Assembly (NCBI GenBank): GCA_009760855.2
Contig: WPIO01000129.1
Location: 1-62,000, forward strand
Direction of reading: 5' to 3'
Length of the DNA stretch: 62,000 nucleotides
Source: Cristatella mucedo
Lineage: Eukaryota > Bryozoa > Phylactolaemata > Cristatellidae
Shown here: in pieces, positions 48,001-60,000 of the stretch
Layout: each line of letters opens with the position of its first letter
How positions within the stretch are numbered: the stretch's first letter is position 1
Program-made: the position numbers and the translations under genes
Notes under the pieces: generated by a model
What the model was told of the DNA's origin: nothing
Database searches by the model: none
Seen by the model: only the letters and a program-made list of their open reading frames with translations

Positions 48001-51000
48001 ATGTTAAACCACAGCCACAATATAAATTCTTATTCGTGAATAAGCTATAATATAAGATAGCGAGTCTTTTGGCCGTATTTTATTAGAGACCAATGCCAGT
48101 CTTTTACTTCGCTATCTCAATGAAATATGATAGACTGGCAGTGGTCGTGCAGCCAAAGTGATTAACATCGCGAATTGGCTTGCACACACAAAGTAGAGCA
48201 AATTGTTAGAAGAACAAGAGATAATAGTTATTAAGACAGTAATTTTGGATTAGTAAGCAGAAACTAAGCCATAAAATTCTTAATCGCACCAGTTGCTTTT
48301 GCAGGTAAAGATTACGATTATAAATACAATAATTGAAACAGTAATTTTGGATTATTGGGTTGAAACTATGCCAACATTCGTAGTCGCAACAGCTGCTTTG
48401 TCTGGAAGAGATTCCGATGCTTATGTGAATCTGCTAGAAGTCTCCTCCATTAAGACGGATCTAGCTTGCTACTATTTTAAAAGCTTTTACGTCGCAAAAG
48501 ATTTTAGGTGCATAGACGTCATGTTTCTTCTATGGAGATGAAGTTGACGGTAGTTTTAATTTAAATGGATAACTCGCACTTGATAATCTCTTAATGGTAC
48601 CTGTGTGCTTTTGTAGGTTTTTCAAAAATGGTACTGTACCTGTGATTAACCCTTGATTATTGCTTCTCTTGCAGTCGTTTTTGAAGAGCCAGGGGTAAAA
48701 TATATTTTTAGTTTCCCTTGAGAGTTAAACAAAAGAAGTATTGATACTGCTGTAACAGAATATGGTAACAAGTCAAGAATCTCCAAAAGTAAACAACTAG
48801 TAGTTGCAAGAGGGGGCAATATAGTTTCAAAGAAAATTTTCACGACACTCGTATTTGCAAATGTCTGAAAAACTAAATTGAGTCCGAAATCGACCGACAA
48901 CAGATTCTTTTATCTAAAAAGTTGAACTTCGAGGCTTATTTTAGCTTTGATAATACGAAACTTGGAATTTAAACTGTTAATAAATCCCTACCTTCCATTT
49001 TGGCAGCACAGCCAAGTGTGTCATCGATGTTGCACAGATTGGAGATATTTGGATAAAAGTAAGGTATGCATGAGCAATTTTGTTCCATTAGCTTCATTTT
49101 GCATTCTGCTTCACACGATGAAAGAGTGTAGGTGTCGAAATATTTGAGTTGTTGGTTAGGGTTGCATTCACCTTCTGGTCGCTCAATATTTTCATACTAA
49201 AAAGTAACAGGTAACTTGATAGATGGACAATATCTCTAAAAAGAAGTATCAAAAATATATCTCATGATATCGTGCTTCGTTTTAGCATTTACAAAGTGCT
49301 AGTAAGACGTTTGGAACACCTAGGGTACTAAACAATAATTTTATTATTATTGCAATGGCTATAGGGATCTATTGAGGTTTCTAGATGTCATTAGCAGCTA
49401 GGATGTATGCAAAAGCTATGCTGAGTATTGCTAGTAGCTTCCATTCTCTCGAGAAAGGTATTTGCAACACTGGAAATGAATGCACGGAAGTTTGGTTGCC
49501 CATTCCTTATTATTGTCTAGTGAACAGAGCCTTTTTATTGATAAAATAAAGAGGCTGCACTTCGCAGAGGTTAGATCTTAAGTTCCTTTATTACCAAGAT
49601 AAAGGATTACAAACATCCCCCTTCAGGACAATAACACAGCTATGCATTTTTATCGCATTGAGAAGTTTTTGAAAATCAGAAAGTGCATTATAGATGTTGA
49701 CAATTTATCCTTTGAGATGACTAAATATGTATGATTCTGTATTATCATCTATTTTTTAACCTTTTTATTGGCAATCGTCCAGGGCATGACGCATTACTCA
49801 AAACTGCCAGCTTCCAAAACTTTCTGAAACAAAATAGGCGTAGTTATACTTAATGCCAAGCACTATATCTTATATTAGTGCTCAGGATGACCACTCATTA
49901 ATTGTTTTTAATGTACTGCATGCGATAATTTTTAGTCACTAAGCTTAAATAGGAACATAGAAGTGCAGATGCCAGCTTATTCCTAAAGGCCATTATACAA
50001 GTTTTACTATTAGTCGTGAATTCTCTTTGCAATAAATGCTAGCACAATGAACTTATTGTCTAACGAAATGGGTAAGTTGGAAATCATTGGCGTCTCTGAA
50101 GTAATTACATTTACTGTTAAAGGTCTTTTTCTATACTGTTCGATAAACCCATCGATGTTTATCAAGAATCTATAATTTAACTGATAAATTAGGTAATTAT
50201 TAATAAGCTTCATTCAAAATACTACAGGTAAATATGTATGTCTTCGTGACCATGTAGCCCGTAGCTAGTCAATTTTCGCAAAGCTTAAAACTGTGTTTGA
50301 ATCAATTTATTTCTGACGGCAGTTTAAGGATGGCAAAAGTATATATATATATATGGAGATTTTTAGTGCTCAGCTGTGATTGAGCCGTACCGAGCTCTAT
50401 GGTTGACTGCAGCTGATGGCATTCCCAAGCAACCAACAGAAGTGAAAATTTTACATTCGCCTTTTTCTTAATTAACGTTCCAACCTCATTTTAATTGCTA
50501 TGCAATCAAGATTAATTCCACCGGAAGCTTTACCCACCTGTTGGCTACTGTTTTGAGCTTAACCTTTCAGCCGTTCCTGCGAGGTAATTATTTACGAAGT
50601 AAAACGACGACCATGTAAACTAAAATACGATTACAGACTGCGACATATTATATTGACTTTACTCTTTACAATGTAGCATTTCAGTGCACACGTTTAATCT
50701 TTTTCCATGTACAAATCCCCGCACACACGCTGGCCCTCATTCGTGTGAGTTAAACCATAATTGAGTTCCAACCTGCAGTCTCCCAGGGCGACTAAAATAT
50801 GGCCTATAGCAGCCAACATTATTATTTCTACCGGAAAACGCATCTTAAATGCGAGAAGTAATGTTTATAAAATAAAATTGAATAATTATAAGACAAAAAT
50901 TAAATGCAAGTAAAAAACTTGATAGACCCATATTTCGGATTTTAGTGATACTGATTAATCAAGTCAAAAATACCGGGAGATATAATCTGTAGCTTGATTG

Positions 51001-54000
51001 TGATCATCAGTTACCAGTGGGTTTACATTGCCCGTAGTGCCTACTATGCATTTCTATAGTAAAATGATGAAGCACACGGCAATGCTAGTAACCATGTTCT
51101 ATATCGTTCTCGGTTTAAAGCATAGGAAATTAATGACACATTTGAAAATTGAGATGAAATAAGTTATAACACTAATTCATAAGTAGAGTATATGAATAGG
51201 CTCCTACTTATGCATTAGCACCTTGAAAAGAATGACAAATATTACCACTCCAATTTAGCCGCACTTAAGCCGATTAGTGTAAATCAGGTGATTATTCATT
51301 AAAATAATTTCTAGCAGAATTGTAAATGCGTGCATAGGTACACAAATGTAATGACTATCCAGAATTTGATTTTACGATATGAACGAGTAGAGATTTGTAA
51401 GAATCTGCTACTCATATTTCACAAGTAATTTAGACTTATTAGAGGTATATGGAAAGTGTACCATAGCTTAAATCCTAGGTGGCTTTAGGTAAACATCTGC
51501 AGTCGTCGATAACGTTCGTCTCTCCGAATAATTATTATTTATCTCAAAAAGGAAGTTTATTGGCTTAAGGAAGTTCAAAGTATTCAGTGGCTAAGAAAAC
51601 AAATCCAATTTGTCTCTAAGTGCTCTGGATTATCTCAGGCAGACAACCTGATCTTCATACATGATATGCCAAGTACTTAAATGAAGATAGACGAAATCTC
51701 GTCCCTTACCTCTGTGCGTCTGATTCCAATTGTGGCGTACAATCCCGGCCCCACGGAGATTCCAGAGGCCCTAGGATCAGGCTGGTCATTCTTGGAATGA
51801 ACTAAAACCTTTAAACCCAATAGAGGGCTTCCATTTGTCACGATTGACTCCGAGTAATCGTCCTAAATTGTCGAAGAATCGATAAGTAAACGAGCAAACC
51901 ATTTTGGATATTTAAAACAGGGAGTGCCTAAAAAAGCTTACCGCCTCTATGCTTATGTAGAGCTCTAATCCAGTAGCTTCGGTTGCGTGAGACTGTTGCA
52001 AAGGCAACTTTAGCCGAGAAGTATCTCCTCCGATGCTGTCAAGGTCATTCCTAGTAACTTCTTTGTTAAAAGTGTAGCAATTTCCTTGGCTCGTCATTCG
52101 ATGGCGGAAAAACTGAATAGACAGGATGGCCTTAAGTAGTTGTTAAGGCTGGGCCCATGAATTCTGACGTAACCAGAACGAGTTGCTAGCACTTGTTACC
52201 AAAATGTGAGGAGCAAGTACAGAAAATAATGCCGTGGCAGGCTCTACTAAGAGAGCTTCAGTTAGTTTTCATAGAGTGCATAACTGTCCACACAGCCACT
52301 TCTTTTTAGAAATATGCCAAATATTGCATTGTCATTCAAGAGGTGAATGCACAAGTTGATGACAATTATGATTATGATTAAAGTTCATTTTTTTTAAATG
52401 GGGTAAGATTATATTGGAAACGTTCATTTCTATCAAACAGCAAATAAAGTGCGAATGTGAAACTACTTTTGCCAATTGATAGAGCAAGCTCTTTATAAGT
52501 TCACAATTTGTACTCCCTAAGAGCTACAGACATTCAAACGGCAAGATGTGCAAGATAACACGGCTCTTGAACAATATTTTGGATCTACTTGAATATACCG
52601 TGTCCAAAATTACCGGAATTCTATATAAAATTAAATTACATGAATAAATTATAATAATACTTTTTGGAAACTAAGTGTGTTAGCAAAGTGAGCATGCAAA
52701 TCTAGCCTTCAATGTGGGCTTGTATAGAATTTTTCGCGAAGCATGAGGTCATGCAGGTGTTCTGATTCGGAGTGATCTTTATTTGAACGATTTCCATAGG
52801 TCAACAGATAATCATGGCTACTTTGAACTAGATTAAATTGCAAATAATTGGGCATGGTCAGACTGGAATAGCTCATCCAAGTCGGTCCGTGCACTAGTCA
52901 AGCCTCTTCCTAACTCTGGCAAATCTATGCCAGCAAGTATTCCCGAACGAACCTCAAAACCGTTGGAGACCGTGCCTTTAGTTTATTGCTCCAAAAGCCT
53001 GTAACTCTATGCACATGCACATCACAACGTACCTATACTTGCAATTTAAAAAGAAGCTTAAATCACACATTGCTATTACAGCATTTGGTGAGTCTTGTGA
53101 TTCGTCTTTCGTGTTAATGTATCGGCTTAGTTGTTCATGCCTGCTGCTTACTGTGCCTGCGGCTTAAGAAGGTTACTACCAAACATTTTGCAATTACGTA
53201 TTCGCAGCATTTGTAAAGTGCCTAGAGAGAGATTCAGTTCTCTGAGAGCGCTATAGACGTTTAAAATATTATTAATAAAACTGTTATTACCACCTAAGTA
53301 ATACGGACTTACGGTGATTGAAAAGCTCTGAAGCTAAGCCTAATGGTCTTGAAAGTCACAATCACCATATCAAACCACTTTTCACTCAGTTGTACTCATT
53401 CCTCATCAACCAGTAAATCAACTTTAAGGTGTTGTCCCTCAATTTTACACCGCCACCAGTTCCGTTCATCACCAGACTTCTTTGATCTGCTTCTCAATCA
53501 CGCATGACGGTACACCACCGGCTGATCCGACTCAAGTCACTTAGCTGTATCTCTAAATAACCTCAAGTCACCGGACGACCGTGTCTTTTGTTCGCATAGT
53601 ATGGATGTCAGGACTAACTAATGGTTTCCAAGAGATCTGATCGGACGTAATTTTTACAAGAGGCTACAAGTGCACATGCTCTCTAAAATAGGTAGTAGGT
53701 CCGACTGAGCTGTTTTTATATCTTTAAGTAGGCTAACAATGGAAATGTGACAACTAACCATTAGAATTATTCTTTCGCAAATATGTTTTTGTATCGAAAG
53801 TGATTTGGTTGATTTTTCAAAGTGAGTTATGCAATGTGTTATTATTATTAGTATTATTGCACGAAGTCAAATGCTATGATATTTATAGGGAAATCATGCG
53901 ATAACAGTTGCACTTTCTTCAAAAAGTAACACATTTGAAATCATGCAATTAAGTAAAAGTTCAAGATGTCACTAATAATTTTAATAAAAAACGATTGCGG

Positions 54001-57000
54001 CTAGTAAGACACTAGAACTCTCTGTGATCCAACTCACCATAGAATTGCATGTAGTCCCGGCAAAGGAGCATATCAAGAGGGTCGGGTTTGGGCTACCAGC
54101 AAACTGAGCTGCATTAAATTTGTCTACAAGATGCCAGCCTCTGTCATAGGTGAAATTGTAGAGATCGATCGGAGTAGCTGCAATAAGAAAATAGAAACTT
54201 CTATGTTCGTCATAGAACGTAGCATTTTCAGGGTACCATCTGCAATATTCAATATCGCTGGCTTACATATCATATAAATGGGCGGTATGACCGGCTGCAG
54301 TATATACCTTCTATACTGTGCCAGCAAACAAGACCATACACCAGGGTAGTTAGGGACCAACACCATATCACAACAATTCATTTGCAATTTATTCTCGAAG
54401 TTTAGATAACGTTTGCAACACAAAATAAGTGTTTATGACGGCGGAATTCACCCTAATGGACTCAATGGTATGCATGAAAGAAAGTTGTCATTCAGTGAGT
54501 TTTCATTTAGTGGGCTCACCTGCGTGTGAGCGAGCGGTCGCTATGCTTATGCCTGTGCATGGTGCCCGGATTGCATTACAACACTGGCCGTCGCTCGATG
54601 CTTGACTGCATCTGGGCTCACACTTTCCAGTCCGAGCACGGCACTGCAGCAGATGCTGCCTGCTGTCATGTAGTCGTTAGTCGTTGTAGTTGTCATGTAG
54701 TCGTCGACTGCATCGGCTCTCACTATGTCTAGTCCGAGCAGTGCCCTGCAGTGGATGCGTCGGGCGGTCCCGTGGTCAGTATCGCTCATATTTTGAGCCT
54801 TTTAAGAGTCATGCTGTTCAAAAGCATGGATGCCGGGGAATAATTGCAAGTTATTATAGCTATAGCCCTCCATGTGCTTAAATCCGGGTGTGTAGCGACT
54901 TTTTTCGCAATAAAGTGAGCGTACCCTGCTCAAGTCCCTACAAGAGAGCCCCAGCTCGAGACCCGATGGGATCCACATAGGGGACGGTCCAGGTCATGGT
55001 GGGTGCTTCTAGAGGGTGATTTCTCGGTATTGCTCTATATTACCTGTCCCTCGCTACACCTCTGTGTGCGAGATCAAACAACGTTTGTGAGCTTCTTTTT
55101 GTATCAGCCATTCTTGCACAGCTACCCACTCATAGGAGATCAAAGTAAACAGTTTTCAGCACGTTCCTCCGTATCCATGATTGTTGTTAACAGAAATTAG
55201 TGACAAAACTCAACAGTGTGTACCTTGTTTTTCTTGATCTTTCTGCAGCGTTTGATACCATTAATCCCCAAGTTCTTTTCGAGAGCCTCTCGTCCCGTCT
55301 GGCATCACCGGTGCTGAAACTGCATGAAAATCATGTATTTCAGTGGAAGATTCCAAAGTATTGATATGATCTGAAAAAGTTGTCCCGAGGAATGATTGAC
55401 CTATGGGGTACCTTAGGGGTCTCTGCATAGTGTACTTCCCTTCACAGTATATACCCAACCTCGTGCCTATGCTATCTCCAGGCACAATATAGGCTTTTGA
55501 TTATATGCAGATGAAACTCCGGTGCACCTTCACTTTGATCTTTACCAGCCCTTCGGCTGGACGAACTCTCTCATCTCCCTTGCTGCAAGTGGTGCTGATA
55601 TCGCCACATGGATGGCTGCAAACTTCTTAAACTAAATGACGATAAAAATAACTTAACGGTTACGTACAAGTGAAATTGGAATCCTAAATTAGAAAACTTA
55701 GTGCTGCTAATTAGCTCTGACAGTATATCTCCTGTTGCATCTGCACGAATTCAAGCGGCCCTGTTCCAAATTGATATTGCACTAGACGACCACATCGACT
55801 CGGCAGTAGTAAAGTCTGCCTAATTTCAGCTGCATGACTTTTCTAAAGTTTAGGCTTGCTCAGAATGAGATACTGCATACTAATAGGTCTATGCATTTGT
55901 AACATTCAGTCTCGACTTCTGCAACTCACTTCTTGCTGGTCTAACCGCCGGTTCACTCAGGCATATACAGCTGGTGCAAAACTCTGAAGATAGGGTCGTC
56001 TGCTGTGAGCGGCCCAGTTGCCACAGCACTTTCGGGAAAAGGTCATAACAATCAGTGCCCATATTTGGCATAAGCTGGCTTGATGTAGATGTTTCTAAGC
56101 ATAGCCAGTATCTGTCTTACTAGCTATAGTAAGAGTCTAGTTTTAAAACTGCAGAAGCATAGCTATAGAGAGATGAAAAGAAATGAAGCCACAATACCAG
56201 TTTTGTCAGACATATTCATTCAGAGTGGCACACTGGCACCAAAGCCAAGCAGGTAGGGTAGCTGAATAAGCATTACGAGGCAGAAGTCGATTCCGGCATC
56301 ATAATATTTAATTGCAAGGTAGTTCTTACATTTTGGCACCCTAAATGTTGAAAGTAAAAACCAAAATAATGATAAGAATATATTATATAGGTCCTGAGTT
56401 TCTAGTTTTCATCAAATTGAACCTATTGCAAGGTGCAGCATCTTTCTGTTTTGGGTGAAGATGCATCTGAGGAAGACGTTGCATCGAGGAGTGGAGAGTG
56501 GCTGATCTTTTTTGGAGGCAAGCTATCATTCTTAGTGAGTGAACTATGAGTCTCTACAATCATTGCCGAGTAGAACCTTCATATGATCTTATGGTACCAC
56601 TCTATTTTAAAGGCGCTGAAAAAAGCGAGCCAACAAAAGGATGCCGAAAATGCGAGCACCCCAGCAAAAAACGGATAAACGCGAGTTAGATTTAAGCAGA
56701 GTGAAAAGCCACAATTTTCCTGCCACAATTTCCCTTGCTCTGTCTGCCTGCCTATTACCTAGTCTCCCTGTCAGCTCTACCTCTCTCCATTCACCACTGT
56801 AGCCACCACTTAAGCTACATCGATGACCTCTTCTCTCCTCTCAGCTCTGAATTGCTCTCCAGCAATCTAGTTTCATTTAAGAAGCACCTTTGTAGATATT
56901 AGTAATTTTATAATTTATTCAGATACAGCTCTTGGTTACAAAGGGGACCTAGATGTTGCAGATAATCTGGAATTGGTTTATTACTCACTATAGATAATAT

Positions 57001-60000
57001 CTAGAGCAAAATTCTGTTAAATGGCTTTGAGAGAAATATCACTCATAGTCGAGATAATTGGAATATTGTAAAATAATCACCGTTGTTTCTCTCTTTAATT
57101 TATAATACAGGAGTAAGTGTTGATAGATTGTGAACGTTTAAGCAAAACGGCAGTATAGCTGACGGCAGGATTACAATATATTGGGAATTTTAAATACGAA
57201 TGATTAACAATAATATGAATTGGATTACATTTAACCTTCTCAGTGCAGAGCCATGCAGTGCTATCAGTTAATTATTGCCGGAAAAATTCTCCAATTTGCT
57301 AAATTTAAAATCTAAAGAGCTATTGTATTTGGTTTTGGAAATAGCCGCAATATGATATACTCACAGTTCGTAGTGTTTGACCCAGATCCTGTATTAGTGT
57401 ACATGCCATTCGCTTTATAATAGGCTTGTTGAATTGCCCCAGGCGGCAGGAGTGACAACTTCCATCTGACAATGTTTATGAAACAAGTGTCTATCAAGAC
57501 GTTAGTAAATTTAGCAATCTTATAAATTAACTTTAATTGTTAGAGAGAACACAACATATATATTCTGGCATACATGTCAATCATAATGTTTCAATCTTGG
57601 TCCTAAGACACAGTTGGTGTACATTGAGATCAAGCCATCAAAGAACTAACAGGAGTTTGGATAATGGTTTGCTTTGACAATCGTAAAGCAGCCAAACAGC
57701 TGCCTCATAAACATGTGGCATTTATATATCCACAATGCACGTTTTACAAAAATATTCGATAGCATGTTCCAAGATTTCTGCTCATTTAAAACTGGTAGAC
57801 AAAGTGTGTTAAAAAACTAAAATAAAATGAAAAATTTTAAAAGATACATAGCCTTTTGTTTTTGATTTAGTCACGTATTAGGCTATGAAAACGAAGCAAA
57901 ACTATGAACTATAAAAATTTACTTGAGGTTCCACCTAAAGTCACATATAGGACAACGAGGAATAGAGCATATGTCTACATATTCTAGGCAAATCAATTTC
58001 TAGGCAAATCAAAATGAGAATAACACATCAAAATATTGATAGCAAACTTAAATTTTATGGTTTCTTGAAAGAGAGACAATCCAGAATGAATAACTCAATA
58101 CCGTGACACTCCAGGTTGGTCTATGGTCTAGGTGCCAGTTCGTAGTGACTTTGTAAGAGAGTAGATTAGAGGCAAAAAGTTAAGGAGACACAAACTCCTT
58201 TGCTTTGATATCCTGACAAGTGGTTTTGTAAGAACAATTTGAGATATAGTCTCGAAAACTAGAAGGAACGAATTGGGCTAGCATGAATATAATGTGCCAA
58301 ACAATTAAATCTCGCCGATATATTGTAGAGAACGTTTTTCTTTAGCTCTGGTGTGGCCACTTAAGCAAGGAATGACCTTAGCGGACCTTACGTTAGCGTT
58401 TTAAGAAAAAATCAATTGAAATTGCGCTGGTTATATATCAAAATTGTCGATTTTTCAAAATCTAGATTTTAAAATCAATTATTTCCAATATTTATGAAAT
58501 AATAATACTTCGCACAAGCGCTATTTCGAAATAAAAAAGTATTAACTTAAAATTAGTTATTTTCTTCTAGCAGCCTGAGATCGTGCAGAGTCAGAATATT
58601 TTATTGTTAACTTCTTTTAATGATAACGAATTATAAACAAGTAGATATATTAGGATTTAAAACATTGTAAACCTAGTAGGTTATCTCGGGAATGTTACCA
58701 TACGCCTAGCCAAAGCTTGCATTCAAATCTCATGAGCTCGACCTCAAATGGTTTGGGTTCCTGGATAACTGAGTTGCATTTTTCATTAGTACGCAGTTCA
58801 ATCAAAAACAGATGCATCACCTGAACGCTTAGCTGAGATGCATATTACAAAAGACTGAAGTGAATACACTGATAATGCAAATGGTATCGGAGTCCTTAAT
58901 CGTAGAGAATTAAAGTCTGCTTGTAAATTTACAGAGCCACACGAAAATATGTTCAGCTTAAATAATTTCTTTCTTGATCAATATAAATAATTATCTTGTT
59001 TATAGAATCAGCAATCTCAGAAAATACCTTGTTCGCGGGTAATGCTGGTTTAGTGTGGAAATACTGTGCCAAACCAAGTCAGGATTCAACCTTCATGTTA
59101 TGATGGCCTCGTAGTGGAGCACTATGATAATGACGATTCCTGAGAGATAATAATCGTGTAATGCCTCCTATTGTATAAGCAATGAAAATGGAACGATCAA
59201 TTTCTTGGGAAAGAACTGCACCTGAATATGTTGTAATTAATCCATGACTTCATGGGTGTTTTTATGTCTATGATGCGACACAAATTAATGGGTGCTGCAG
59301 TGGAAAGCATTCATGAGAAGACTTTAAACCTAACATGTTTTCGGCACTCAGATGGCAGCCAACAGATTCGATCTTGCACATCACAGTTCTTTTGCCACAA
59401 GGCCTGCCACGGCTTGGCTCTTCCATATGTACCTGAACTGCAGCAGCATTTTCAACTTCCACATGCCCTCAGGTCATTTATGGACAATTTAATCATACTA
59501 ATAAAATTAGTAATGCATTTGATAAAGTGCCCTCAGAAAACTCAATCTCTTTCTAGGCGCTTTACATTTGCTGCAAAGGAAAATGCAATTGAATGGTGAG
59601 TAATATAACGCTTGAAAAACAACATTAATAACATGGTTAAGGGTGACATGCACGTGGTCAGCATGCAAATGGGGTTAGTGGCAGCATGCACAGTGTCAGC
59701 ACGCACAAGCACACTAGGGACGAATCAGAGGGACCCACTTAATGCTGTCCTAAACAGGTGTTTTTAAGTTCTTTTGAGATGTGATCAAGTCAGGGAATGT
59801 TCTGATGCGAGTCGGGAGGGAGTTCCAGGCTTTGGGAGCATACGAACTAAATGGACGGTCTCCAAAGATTTTGATGTTTGTACGGGGTATTGGTAGGCTT
59901 CTGTATGTTTAAAAGCGAGTGGTATGAGGCTTGGCTTGGTGGGAGAGTAGATCTGAGAGATAAACTGGAGCCAGAGATTGAAGCGACCTATAAGTAAGCG

